This document shows, in pieces, positions 16,672 through 24,953 of a stretch of DNA of 64,000 nt. Under the pieces are notes generated by a model. It had not been told where the DNA came from. It saw only the letters and a program-made list of their open reading frames with translations, and searched no databases. Origin of the DNA: Thalassotalea marina (GTDB lineage: Bacteria; Pseudomonadota; Gammaproteobacteria; Enterobacterales; Alteromonadaceae); contig NZ_BNCK01000006.1 in the NCBI RefSeq assembly GCF_014656435.1, positions 188,001-252,000 of the forward strand. The letters run 5' to 3'. The translations under genes were made by a program, and so were the position numbers. Positions within the stretch are counted from its first letter, which is position 1, and each line of letters opens with the position of its first letter.

Positions 16672-18138
16672 ATGAAAATAAAACAAACGATCGCATTACT
16701 TACCGGTGTATTTGCAGCCAATGCTTTAGCTGCAACCAGCAGATGGTCTGGTGATTGGTTTGAAATCGAAGTGATTTTACTGTCTAACCTTTCAGACAAA
16801 AATGAGGTCAAAGAAGTATTTGATCGTGCTAGATCCATGCCTGAATATAGCCGCTCATTAGATATTCTGCGATCAGTATTATCACCAGAAATATCAACGT
16901 TAAAGCAGCAACTGCCCTATTGTGATGATAAATATCAACGAGCGCCATTAATTACGCCGGCAAAAATGCCACAAGCTTTTCCATTGTTATCGCTTGAACA
17001 GATCAGCGCTCAGTTTACCGACGCAAGTATTTTTGAACGTTTAATGGCTGACGAACAAGCCAGATTAGAAAGCACCGATACCGTTGTTGACGATTTAAGC
17101 ACTCAAGATACAGAACTCTCACAAGCTGTTGATGCAAGTATTAATACTGACGAACAAGCTCCACAGGCTGAGTTAGTGTTAACCGATGAAGAGTTAGCGT
17201 TAGTTGAACAAGCTGAGCAAAGGTTTTCAGAAATACAATTACGTTATCATGCTCAAACTAAACCTTTGTCAGCGTCGTTATGCGCTATTCACCCAGAAGC
17301 ATTTCATGACTTAAACCCCAACCCACAGCTTTATACTTACAATGGTATTCCAACTGATGTGATGCCGCCAAGAATAGGCCAAGCAGAAGATCTTTACAGC
17401 AACACGCCTTATATTATTGACCGTGACTCTCTTGAATTAAAAGATGTATTTTTAAATTTAAGACGCAGTAAAAACTTCCGCCCATTATTGCATGTAGGGT
17501 GGCGACAGCAGGTATTTGAAGAGAACAAAAGTACGCCAGTAAAACTATACGCTGGTGACAATCTAGCGCGCATTTATCAATTGGCTTTAGCGCAATATCA
17601 GCAAGAATTAGAGCAAGAACAACATTCCGAAGCTGCGCTGCAACAAATTTTAGATGGTAGCGAAGCTGTGGAAAGCGGGCTTACACCAGCACAAGAGAAG
17701 CAACAGGCAAAACAGCAAAGATTAAACCAGATGTTTTCAACACTGGATAACTTTGATGAAAACCAAAGTATCGATATTTTAAATCGACCAGCGACACCTT
17801 TGCGCATTGGAAACAACGACGTGGCGATGGATGCGGCGCCTACCCCACCTATTCAGCCTTGGTATCTTGATGGCTTCTTAAACATATTTTTGGTGGGTAA
17901 CTACTTAAACATTAAAGCTGATTTTTCAATTTTAAATTTATCCTTGGCAGAGCAAGAAACACTAAAATTAGTTCCTGATAGCGTCATTGATTTAAAGCCG
18001 ATTAGGCTTTCACAGCAGCGACGTTTGATCAGCCGAGAAACCCACTATTTAGACCATCCTTATATGGGGCTGATCGTACAAATTCGCCGTCATGATCGTC
18101 CAGTAAAACAGGATGAAACAACAGATTTACTAGATTAG
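16672..18138 (+). CDS. csiV: CsiV-family secreted peptidoglycan-binding protein
   Basis: 488 residues with signal peptide (MKIKQTIALLTGVFAANALA). The mature N-terminus RWSGDWFEIEVILLSNLS is the family hallmark. The central segment is acidic and Gln/Glu-rich (~125-190 and ~305-345), probably flexible. The C-terminal part (ADFSILNLSLAEQ, then LISRETHYLDHPYMGLIVQIRR) forms the second conserved block. In Vibrio cholerae CsiV binds peptidoglycan and is needed for resistance to non-canonical D-amino acids through LpoA/PBP1A. A similar envelope role is likely. Its place next to mfd supports the call. Confidence 0.8.
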   Translation: MKIKQTIALLTGVFAANALAATSRWSGDWFEIEVILLSNLSDKNEVKEVFDRARSMPEYSRSLDILRSVLSPEISTLKQQLPYCDDKYQRAPLITPAKMPQAFPLLSLEQISAQFTDASIFERLMADEQARLESTDTVVDDLSTQDTELSQAVDASINTDEQAPQAELVLTDEELALVEQAEQRFSEIQLRYHAQTKPLSASLCAIHPEAFHDLNPNPQLYTYNGIPTDVMPPRIGQAEDLYSNTPYIIDRDSLELKDVFLNLRRSKNFRPLLHVGWRQQVFEENKSTPVKLYAGDNLARIYQLALAQYQQELEQEQHSEAALQQILDGSEAVESGLTPAQEKQQAKQQRLNQMFSTLDNFDENQSIDILNRPATPLRIGNNDVAMDAAPTPPIQPWYLDGFLNIFLVGNYLNIKADFSILNLSLAEQETLKLVPDSVIDLKPIRLSQQRRLISRETHYLDHPYMGLIVQIRRHDRPVKQDETTDLLD

Positions 18139-18150
18139 AGATAACAATAA

Positions 18151-18447
18151 ATGGAAAAAGAAATAGAGATCCAAGCCGCGGTATTTAGACGTTTACTTCG
18201 CCATTTAGACAGCCGAAAAGACGTGCAAAACATTGAATTAATGAACTTAGCAGGTTTTTGTCGCAACTGTTTTTCAAAATGGACAGTCGCTGAAGCAGAA
18301 AAGCTAGGTGTTAATGTTGATATCGACGAAGCGCGTGAGCAAGTTTACGGCATGCCATACGACGAGTGGAAAGAAAAATACCAGCTACCAGCAACCGAAG
18401 AGCAATTAGCTAAGTTTAATGAACTACAAGCCAAAAAAGCCAAATAA
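18151..18447 (+). CDS. DUF1244 family protein
   Basis: 98 residues almost entirely occupied by the DUF1244 domain: AAVFRRLLRHLDSRKDVQNIELMNLAGFCRNCFSKW, then the GMPYDEWKEKYQ ending. Two cysteines (FCRNCF, ~43-46) are conserved. It is 12 nt after csiV and likely cotranscribed. The family has no established biochemical function. Confidence 0.85.
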   Translation: MEKEIEIQAAVFRRLLRHLDSRKDVQNIELMNLAGFCRNCFSKWTVAEAEKLGVNVDIDEAREQVYGMPYDEWKEKYQLPATEEQLAKFNELQAKKAK

Positions 18448-18488
18448 TACATTGGCTTGATTGTTATGTTTACAGGAGTAATTAGAAA

Positions 18489-18803
18489 GTGTTGTGGAGT
18501 CGAAAAGGCTGGTTAGCTCCAGTTGTTATAATTGGGACAATGGCGTTAGTTCAAGCTAGTTTCAATTTTGTTTATGGTAAAGATTTTTATATCCAAAATG
18601 AGTGGCCAAAAATGTTAGCTGCATTGGTAGGTTCAGCATCGGTAGGAATGCTTGGGTACTATTTAAATTATAAAACTAGAGAAGTACTCCATGAAAATAC
18701 TAGATTGGAGAAAAAAGCTGAATTACACAAATTTATTGGTATACCAATTGAGTATTGGGCAATTATCTTTCCTGCAATGATCGCTTTTTCTATTTTAAAG
18801 TAA
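18489..18803 (+). CDS. Orphan three-span membrane protein
   Basis: 104 residues, GTG start with AGGAG (18475-18479) about 9 nt upstream. Spans at ~8-29, ~42-60 and ~84-102, with a basic/acidic loop between the last two. I do not recognise a family. Immediately after its stop lies an attC-like repeat (18822-18891), the layout of a single mobile gene cassette. Confidence 0.6.
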   Translation: MLWSRKGWLAPVVIIGTMALVQASFNFVYGKDFYIQNEWPKMLAALVGSASVGMLGYYLNYKTREVLHENTRLEKKAELHKFIGIPIEYWAIIFPAMIAFSILK

Positions 18804-18821
18804 ACATAACAAGACCGTTAT

Positions 18822-18891
18822 GGCAATTGGACGCAAAACGCTTGGCTTGCGCTCATTTTTTAATTAATTTTAGCCAAGCATTTATGCGCCC
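18822..18891 (+). repeat. attC-like imperfect inverted repeat, copy A
   Basis: Left arm GGACGCAAAACGCTTGGCT (18829-18847) and right arm AGCCAAGCATTTATGCGCC (18872-18890) are near-complementary over 19 bases around an AT-rich loop. The block 18822-18857 matches 34774-34809 (minus strand) at 32 of 36 bases. Position directly behind an orphan gene, the ACGCTTGGC core and the long imperfect stem recall integron attC sites. The usual closing GCGTTA box is not seen, so this may be a decayed site. Confidence 0.5.
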
Positions 18892-18923
18892 ACGTGGTGG
18901 TTTTTTATGCAAAGGAGAGCACA

Positions 18924-20129
18924 GTGGTAGCCGACAAATGGAGCCAAGTTGATAAGGCATTCGCCTTCTTTTCTCAAAAGTATGCACAAAAGAATTGTTT
19001 TCACCTAGAAGAATTAGCTGAAAACACAGGTTGGAGTTTGTCCACTGTTAAAACTTACTTACGTAAAAAGTGGTCGAAATTATTGGTTAAGGGCGAAGCT
19101 GGATACTCTGTAACTGAACTAATATCAAAATATAGTGAAGTAACTTTTAGACAACACCAAAGTCAAAACGTAGAAATTGAAAAATACTTTTATCAAACAC
19201 TTGTAGATAAAGCTATTTCAGCCTGTATATCTGCCATTGAAATTTACAACAAACCAAACTTTGAATATCGTGAAGAAACATTTTCCATCTTAATGGTAAA
19301 TGCGTGGGAGTTACTACTCAAAGCTAAACTTGTTAAAGATAATGATGATAACCGAAAAAGTATTTATTTCTACATTAAAGGCGAATCTGTAATTACACCA
19401 AGTGGAAACGCAAAAACAATTGGTGCTGTTCAAGCGATGAACCGCTTGATTGAAACTAAACAAATACCTAGATCTGTAGAATTAAATATTAGATTGCTTT
19501 TAAACATAAGAGATGACTCAGTTCATTTCATTCATGATGATGTTGAACTAAGCACCCAAATACAAGAAATCGGAACGGCTTCGCTCCAAAATTTCATGGC
19601 TTTAGCTATGAACTGGTTTAGTTACGATTTTACGCAGTTTAACTTTTATTTAATGCCTGTATCTTTCTTTCATTTGTCAGATGTCACTAGTTTCAGTATA
19701 GATAACGAGGTTAAAAGCAACCTTCTTTCATATTTGAAAAAAATCGAGAAAGAAGAAGAAAATTGCAATGATCCTAATTTTGCAATTTCATTGAAATTAA
19801 TGACTAAGTTAGTGAAAACAACAGCGGAAGAAGCTCTTCAAGTAAGAGTTACAAATGATCCTGAAGCACCTGAAATTGTATTCTCAGAAGAAGAAGCTCT
19901 TAGAAACTACCCGAATGATTATTATCAAGTAATAGAAATATTTAAAAAACGGTATAAAGATTTTAAACAAAATAATAAATTTCACGATCAAATGCGCTCT
20001 TTAAAAGCTGAAGGCGAAAAATACTGTAAAGTTAGAAGGTTAGACCCAGATAATCCGAATAGTATTAATAAAACTTTTTACCACAACCGCGTAATTGATA
20101 AGTTTGATGAATGGTACGATCGTGTGTAG
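18924..20129 (+). CDS. DUF3644-domain protein
   Basis: 401 residues from GTG 18924, chosen because AAGGAGAG sits 4-5 nt upstream; an in-frame upstream ATG lacks this. An N-terminal helix-turn-helix-like stretch (ENTGWSLSTVKTYLRKKWSKLL, ~24-45) is followed by the DUF3644 core, recognisable from FSILMVNAWELLLKAKLVKD at ~117-136 and the IRDDSVHFIHDD segment at ~195. The C-terminal third is charged and helical. The family occurs sporadically in accessory DNA and I know no proven function. It lies between an attC-like repeat and a transposase element, which fits a mobile origin. Confidence 0.7.
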   Translation: MVADKWSQVDKAFAFFSQKYAQKNCFHLEELAENTGWSLSTVKTYLRKKWSKLLVKGEAGYSVTELISKYSEVTFRQHQSQNVEIEKYFYQTLVDKAISACISAIEIYNKPNFEYREETFSILMVNAWELLLKAKLVKDNDDNRKSIYFYIKGESVITPSGNAKTIGAVQAMNRLIETKQIPRSVELNIRLLLNIRDDSVHFIHDDVELSTQIQEIGTASLQNFMALAMNWFSYDFTQFNFYLMPVSFFHLSDVTSFSIDNEVKSNLLSYLKKIEKEEENCNDPNFAISLKLMTKLVKTTAEEALQVRVTNDPEAPEIVFSEEEALRNYPNDYYQVIEIFKKRYKDFKQNNKFHDQMRSLKAEGEKYCKVRRLDPDNPNSINKTFYHNRVIDKFDEWYDRV

Positions 20130-20168
20130 TCATTTGCATATAACACGCTGTATAAGTGCCCAATATTA

Positions 20169-21004
20169 GGGGACAGACCACGATTAAACATACTTTTTTC
20201 GAGGTCTACCGGCTTTAGCTGGTGTTACCCTTCTACCTAGTTCATTTTCAATCTGGTTTTTAAATTTATCATTACCTAATACAAAATTTCCATTAGTTGA
20301 TTCTCTAATATCACTAATCATTCGTGAAGTCGGTGCTAGTAAAAATAACTCTCGGTAGGCTTTTAGTCTGGCGGTCGTATTAACTCCTAACGCTGTATAC
20401 ACAATATGCTCAGTTATTAAGTTAGATTCAGCGCCAAATGCGTTTACCTTATAACTACTCCATGGGTAGTCACTTGGCTGAGTTGTCATATTGGCGCGTA
20501 TAGGATTTAACTCAATGTAGCGATAACAGTTAAGCAAATAATCTTCGCATTGAACCATACACGACTTAAACCTTCCTTCCCACAACGTACCTGAGCGACC
20601 ATATTTGCGATTTATATATTGAACGTATCGTTGACCTAGTTGCTTCATAATTTGACATAAGCTATTTAATTTTCGAGGTGTTATTAACAAATGTACATGA
20701 TTTGTCATCAACACAAAGGCGTGCACATCACAGAAGTATCTTTTAGCATATTCTTCAAGCCACTTGAGATAGTACTGATAATCTTTATTGCAGAAAAAAC
20801 AGACTTGTCGGTTATTACCTCGTTGAACTACGTGATGAGGTACATTGGGTAACGTAACCCTTGCTCGTCTTGGCATAATAAAGCGTCCTTGCTTTTAAAA
20901 CTTTTAACTATAGCAAGTAAAGAAGCAAGCGCCAGTTGATATAAAGCGAAAGAGAAATATCGATTTAACGAGAAAGACAGACCAATTAATCGTGGTCTGT
21001 CCCC
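20169..21004. mobile_element. IS200/RAYT-type element with 19-bp perfect inverted ends
   Basis: GGGGACAGACCACGATTAA at 20169-20187 is repeated exactly inverted at 20986-21004. Between them is a single Y1 transposase gene, with nothing else of note. A smaller hairpin (AGACCA/TGGTCT) lies inside the right end near 20980-20997. HUH transposases recognise end hairpins of this kind. No target-site duplication is expected or seen. Confidence 0.75.
20184..20876 (-). CDS. Y1 (HUH) transposase, REP-associated type
   Basis: 230 residues. The start PRRARVTLPNVPHHVVQRGNN is typical of REP-associated tyrosine transposases. The metal-binding HUH motif is NHVHLL (~59-64), and the nucleophilic tyrosine lies in LGQRYVQYINRKYG (~87-100). 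ELNPIRANM and YPWSSY follow as in the family. The reading frame is intact. The C-terminal extension ends in a basic GRPRKK tail that overlaps the left inverted repeat of the element. Confidence 0.9.
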   Translation of the reverse strand: MPRRARVTLPNVPHHVVQRGNNRQVCFFCNKDYQYYLKWLEEYAKRYFCDVHAFVLMTNHVHLLITPRKLNSLCQIMKQLGQRYVQYINRKYGRSGTLWEGRFKSCMVQCEDYLLNCYRYIELNPIRANMTTQPSDYPWSSYKVNAFGAESNLITEHIVYTALGVNTTARLKAYRELFLLAPTSRMISDIRESTNGNFVLGNDKFKNQIENELGRRVTPAKAGRPRKKYV

Positions 21005-21010
21005 CATTTA

Positions 21011-21526
21011 CTAAAGCCAAACAATTTTATTGAGCTGATTTTCACCTTCAGCCAAATTCATCTTAATGACCTTATTTTCTTTTGTTACGGTAATTAGCCT
21101 TGGAATACCACCTTGGGCAAATTGCGCATAGATCTTTCTATCTGGATCAACGGCCAGTGGTACTTTAATACCATTTTCATCACGCCACTTAATCACTTGT
21201 TCTTGTGTTTCTTCTCGTGCTATGGCGATGACTTCAATATTTTCATCTTGTAATAACGGTGATTCATTCAACGCTTTTAGCGCACGGTTGGAGTCTGAAC
21301 ACCAAGTTGCAAAAAGAATAACCAGCTTTTGTTTATGTTGATTGCTTAGGTCGATAACCTTACCGTCTACATCAACGATGCTAGTAAGCGGTAACGTTTG
21401 TCCTGATTGAACGTACTCAGGGTATTTAGGGGTATTGTGAACCACGGTATCTTCCACTGAACTGCTATTGAGTTGACAACCCGTTACCACTAACGAAAGT
21501 ATTGATGCGCCTATTAGTCGTTTCAT
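21011..21526 (-). CDS. Thioredoxin-like (TlpA/redoxin) lipoprotein with single active-site cysteine
   Basis: 171 residues. Lipoprotein signal MKRLIGASILSLVVTGC puts the lipidated cysteine at residue 17. The TlpA fold follows (LPLTSIVDVDGKVIDLSN, then KLVILFATWCSDSNRAL). The active site reads W-C-S-D-S, i.e. C-x-x-S, with no resolving cysteine. It is therefore more likely an isomerase-, thiol-exchange- or binding-type member than a standard disulfide reductase. The cis-proline segment GGIPRLITV is present. It has an AAGGAT ribosome site. Partner unknown. Confidence 0.8.
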   Translation of the reverse strand: MKRLIGASILSLVVTGCQLNSSSVEDTVVHNTPKYPEYVQSGQTLPLTSIVDVDGKVIDLSNQHKQKLVILFATWCSDSNRALKALNESPLLQDENIEVIAIAREETQEQVIKWRDENGIKVPLAVDPDRKIYAQFAQGGIPRLITVTKENKVIKMNLAEGENQLNKIVWL

Positions 21527-21729
21527 TATTATCCTTATTTTTATTTAGACACTGCGCCAGCATTCTATCAAGTTATGCTGTGCTAACAATAAGTTTTAAA
21601 AGATGTTTACTAAAAGGATTTGTTTCAAAATATAAAGGTGCAAAGCTACAGAACTTGATTAAAAAAACGGTGACACAGGAATAGTTCACTGCGCCACCGC
21701 TCCCTTAAGCCCTCACAAAAGCTTTTGTG

Positions 21730-24237
21730 TTATTCGTATCTCAAGGCATGAACAGGGTTTTTGCGAGCAACTCGTGCGGCATTGCCACCAACGGTTAGCC
21801 AAGCGATGCTTAAACTCAATAAACCAACCAGTAAACAAATTGGCAGCAAGTACCATTGTTCTATACGATATGGAAATTCTTCTAACCACGAGTTCATGGC
21901 ATACATTGCAATCGGCCATGCAATAAGGTTTGCCAAGGCAACAGGCTTTGAAAACTGCCAAATCAATAGTTTTACTATTTGGCTTACGTTCGCGCCCATA
22001 ACCTTACGCAACCCTATTTCTTTAGTTCTGCGCTCAACTGTAAATGCTGATAAGCCATACAAACCTAAACATGACACCAAAATGGCTAAAGCGGAGAACA
22101 CTAACAACAATTGTGCCGTGGTGGTTTCATCGCGATATTGTGCTGCCATCATTTCTGATAGAAATTGTAAATTCATCGGTTGTAATGGTACTTGTTGCTT
22201 CCAAATACGGTGAATATCGTCCATCAAGCCTGACACGTCATTACTTTGAAAAGCGATATTAGCCACTCTAAATCGGTTTTCATCCAATAAAAAAGCAGAA
22301 GCACGAATACCAAATTTAATCGAGCGAAAATGAATATCTGGAATAACGCCAATTACGGTTAGCTCGTGATCATTTAACACTAAGGTTTTACCAATAATTT
22401 GCTCAACGTCCGTAAAGCCAAGTTTGGTGACAGCTGCGCGGTTTAAAATTACGCTTGCTTTGCCCATGCCCTCATGGCCTTCAGGTAACTGAGTAATAGC
22501 GTCAGTACCATAGTTTTTATCGAAGAAACGACCTGCTAACAAATTAACGCCATAACTTTCAAAAAAGCCATAATCCATATGGTGATAGTTCAACAATAAT
22601 GGCTCGAGTTTTTCACCTTGTTGATTAGGTTCAACTAACGAAAAATAATTATTGTTTTCGTTATCTTGGGTGGGTGATTCCGATGAAAACGCGACGTCTG
22701 TCACTTGCGGCAAATTCAATAGTTCTTGTTTAAGGCTATCAAGGTTGTCACCTGTGGCGCGAATGTTTAATACCAGCTTGTTATCATATTGATACCCCAC
22801 ATCAACCGAGGTTGAATACAAGGTTTGGCTATAAACCACTATGGTTGAAATCACTAGGATAATAGAAGTCGCAAATTGTCCAACGACTAATCCCGTTCTA
22901 AGCTTTGCAGAACTTTGCGACTCTGAACTTTTACTGGCCTTTAAGATATGGCCAGGTAAATATTTTGATAGATACAAGGCGGGATATAAACCTGCCCCAA
23001 TGCCAACGGCAGTTGCAACTAAGCACAAACTGACCAGTAAATAAGGGTCGCTAAACAACATTAGCTGCAAGTTTTTGCCAATGATCTCATTGTAAAAAGG
23101 TAAAACAATTTCGGTTGCGGCAAGAGCAAACAGTAATGCAATAAAAACCAACGCCACCGCTTCACTTAAAAACTGAAACGCCACTTGTGTTCTTGAAGCG
23201 CCCAACACTTTTCTCATTGCCACTTCTTTAGCACGTTTGCTCGCTTTAGCTGTAGAGAGGTTCATAAAGTTGATACAAGCAATCACCAAAATCAGTAGCG
23301 CGACAACGACAAAGGTATTAATCATGTTTTGATCTCCCATAGGCGTTAGATCTCCCATATTGCCAGCATCATTTTTTGCGTTTAGGTGCAAGTCGGGAAC
23401 TGACATGACATTGAGTTGGAAGGTATCTGTTACTTGCAAACCGTTCGCCGCATCACCTAAACGCTCTTTCAGCATGTTAACCATTGGGCTTTCATTATTA
23501 AGCCAATAGTTGATGCGATCTTGTAATTGCTCAACACTTATACCTTCACGCATTTTAAAGTAGGTATACACATTTAAGCTGCTCCAGGTGTTAAGCACGT
23601 TATCATTTTCACCAAACATCGCAGGGTTTAGATAAATAATAAAGTTAGCGTCTAGATGTGTCGCGTCAGGCAAATCTTTTAGTACACCAGTAACTTTCAG
23701 TGTTATCGGGTTGCCACCAAGGCAACAAAAGCTAATGGTTTCACCAAGCACGTTGGTGCGGCCAAAATATTTAGTTGCCATTTCTTCCGTGATAACTAAA
23801 TCCATTGGCTTGTTAAAAGAGCTTTCAATATCACCGTGTAAAAATGGTAAGGCAAAAACATTAAAGAAGCTGTTATCCACCATGGTAATTTGCTCAGCAA
23901 AGCCTTCACCATTATGTTGAACTGTCGTGCCCCACTGAATTAAGCGCATGCCAGTTTCAACTTCATTGGTAGCGTAATCGCGAATTGCTTCCATCATGCG
24001 TCCGGCAGATCGCACCGTTAAAAACGCGGGTTGGTTTGGAATATTCACCGCGGTATGCATACGAACCAAACGATCTTTATCTTTGATCCAATCGTCGTAG
24101 CCCGTTTCTTCTCTAACAAATAACATGATCAAAATGCAGCTCATTAAACCCACTGCCAGACCAAAGATGTTGATCGCAGAAAACACGCCATTTTTAACAA
24201 TGTTGCGCCAAGCGATAATTAAGTAATTTTTAAACAT
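21730..24237 (-). CDS. ABC transporter permease (MacB_PCD/FtsX duplicated), second exporter
   Basis: 835 residues. The N-terminal span (YLIIAWRNIVKNGVFSAINIFGLAVGL, ~5-41) and periplasmic MacB-like domain (~45-300) are followed by three spans near 310-475, a second anchor (~455-475), a second periplasmic domain and three C-terminal spans (~715-825). Both FtsX cores carry the 'R-x-K-E-x-x-x-R-K-V-x-G-A' coupling motif (RAKEVAMRKVLGAS and RTKEIGLRKVMGAN), which contacts the ATPase. It is the last gene of the HlyD-ATPase-permease operon read from 26261 down. Confidence 0.92.
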   Translation of the reverse strand: MFKNYLIIAWRNIVKNGVFSAINIFGLAVGLMSCILIMLFVREETGYDDWIKDKDRLVRMHTAVNIPNQPAFLTVRSAGRMMEAIRDYATNEVETGMRLIQWGTTVQHNGEGFAEQITMVDNSFFNVFALPFLHGDIESSFNKPMDLVITEEMATKYFGRTNVLGETISFCCLGGNPITLKVTGVLKDLPDATHLDANFIIYLNPAMFGENDNVLNTWSSLNVYTYFKMREGISVEQLQDRINYWLNNESPMVNMLKERLGDAANGLQVTDTFQLNVMSVPDLHLNAKNDAGNMGDLTPMGDQNMINTFVVVALLILVIACINFMNLSTAKASKRAKEVAMRKVLGASRTQVAFQFLSEAVALVFIALLFALAATEIVLPFYNEIIGKNLQLMLFSDPYLLVSLCLVATAVGIGAGLYPALYLSKYLPGHILKASKSSESQSSAKLRTGLVVGQFATSIILVISTIVVYSQTLYSTSVDVGYQYDNKLVLNIRATGDNLDSLKQELLNLPQVTDVAFSSESPTQDNENNNYFSLVEPNQQGEKLEPLLLNYHHMDYGFFESYGVNLLAGRFFDKNYGTDAITQLPEGHEGMGKASVILNRAAVTKLGFTDVEQIIGKTLVLNDHELTVIGVIPDIHFRSIKFGIRASAFLLDENRFRVANIAFQSNDVSGLMDDIHRIWKQQVPLQPMNLQFLSEMMAAQYRDETTTAQLLLVFSALAILVSCLGLYGLSAFTVERRTKEIGLRKVMGANVSQIVKLLIWQFSKPVALANLIAWPIAMYAMNSWLEEFPYRIEQWYLLPICLLVGLLSLSIAWLTVGGNAARVARKNPVHALRYE

Positions 24238-24247
24238 AAGGTTACCT

Positions 24248-24928
24248 TTAAGCTGCTCGAACGTTTTCTGTCACCACACTGCCATCAAACAAGTTGATGG
24301 TGCGTTTAGCGTAATCAGCATGGGCTGGGCTGTGGGTTACCATCACAATCGTGGTACCTTCTTTGTTTAGTGCCTGAAGCATTTCCATAACCTCTTCACC
24401 GTGCACACTATCGAGGTTACCTGTTGGCTCATCCGCCAAAATCATTTTTTGTTCGCCAACAACCGCTCGTGCAACGGCCACACGTTGCTGTTGACCACCA
24501 GATAATTGGCTAGGCATATGTTTTGCGCGATGTGCTATACCTACTTTGTCCATTACCTCAGCTACTTTAGCTTTACGCTCAGCGCTTGGAATGTTGTGGT
24601 ACAACAAAGCCAATTCGATGTTCTCTTCAACCGTTAATTCATCAATCAAGTTAAAGTTTTGAAAAATAAAGCCTATGTTGCGTTTGCGGATACTTGCTAA
24701 CTGAGCTTCTGAATAACCTGCAATGTTTTCATCGTTAAACCAGTATTCTCCTGAAGACGGCGAATCTAGCATGCCAATCGTGTTTAAAAGGGTTGATTTA
24801 CCACAACCTGAAGGCCCCATAATGGCAACAAACTCACCTTGCGCAATTTCTATATTCACGTTGTTAAGCGCTAAGGTTTCTACATCTTCAGTGCGATATA
24901 CGCGTGTTAAGTTGTGTAATTTAAGCAT
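24248..24928 (-). CDS. ABC transporter ATPase of the second exporter (MacB/LolD type)
   Basis: 226 residues. Walker A GPSGCGKST is at ~38-46, the Q-loop IFQNFNLIDELTV at ~88-100, signature LSGGQQQR at ~142-149, Walker B MILADEP at ~162-168 and the switch histidine in VTHSPAHADYA near 201. AGAGGAA stands just upstream of the ATG. It is 10 nt upstream of the permease gene and 25 nt downstream of the adaptor gene. Confidence 0.95.
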   Translation of the reverse strand: MLKLHNLTRVYRTEDVETLALNNVNIEIAQGEFVAIMGPSGCGKSTLLNTIGMLDSPSSGEYWFNDENIAGYSEAQLASIRKRNIGFIFQNFNLIDELTVEENIELALLYHNIPSAERKAKVAEVMDKVGIAHRAKHMPSQLSGGQQQRVAVARAVVGEQKMILADEPTGNLDSVHGEEVMEMLQALNKEGTTIVMVTHSPAHADYAKRTINLFDGSVVTENVRAA

Positions 24929-24953
24929 GGTTAATTCCTCTAAATTCTGTGCA

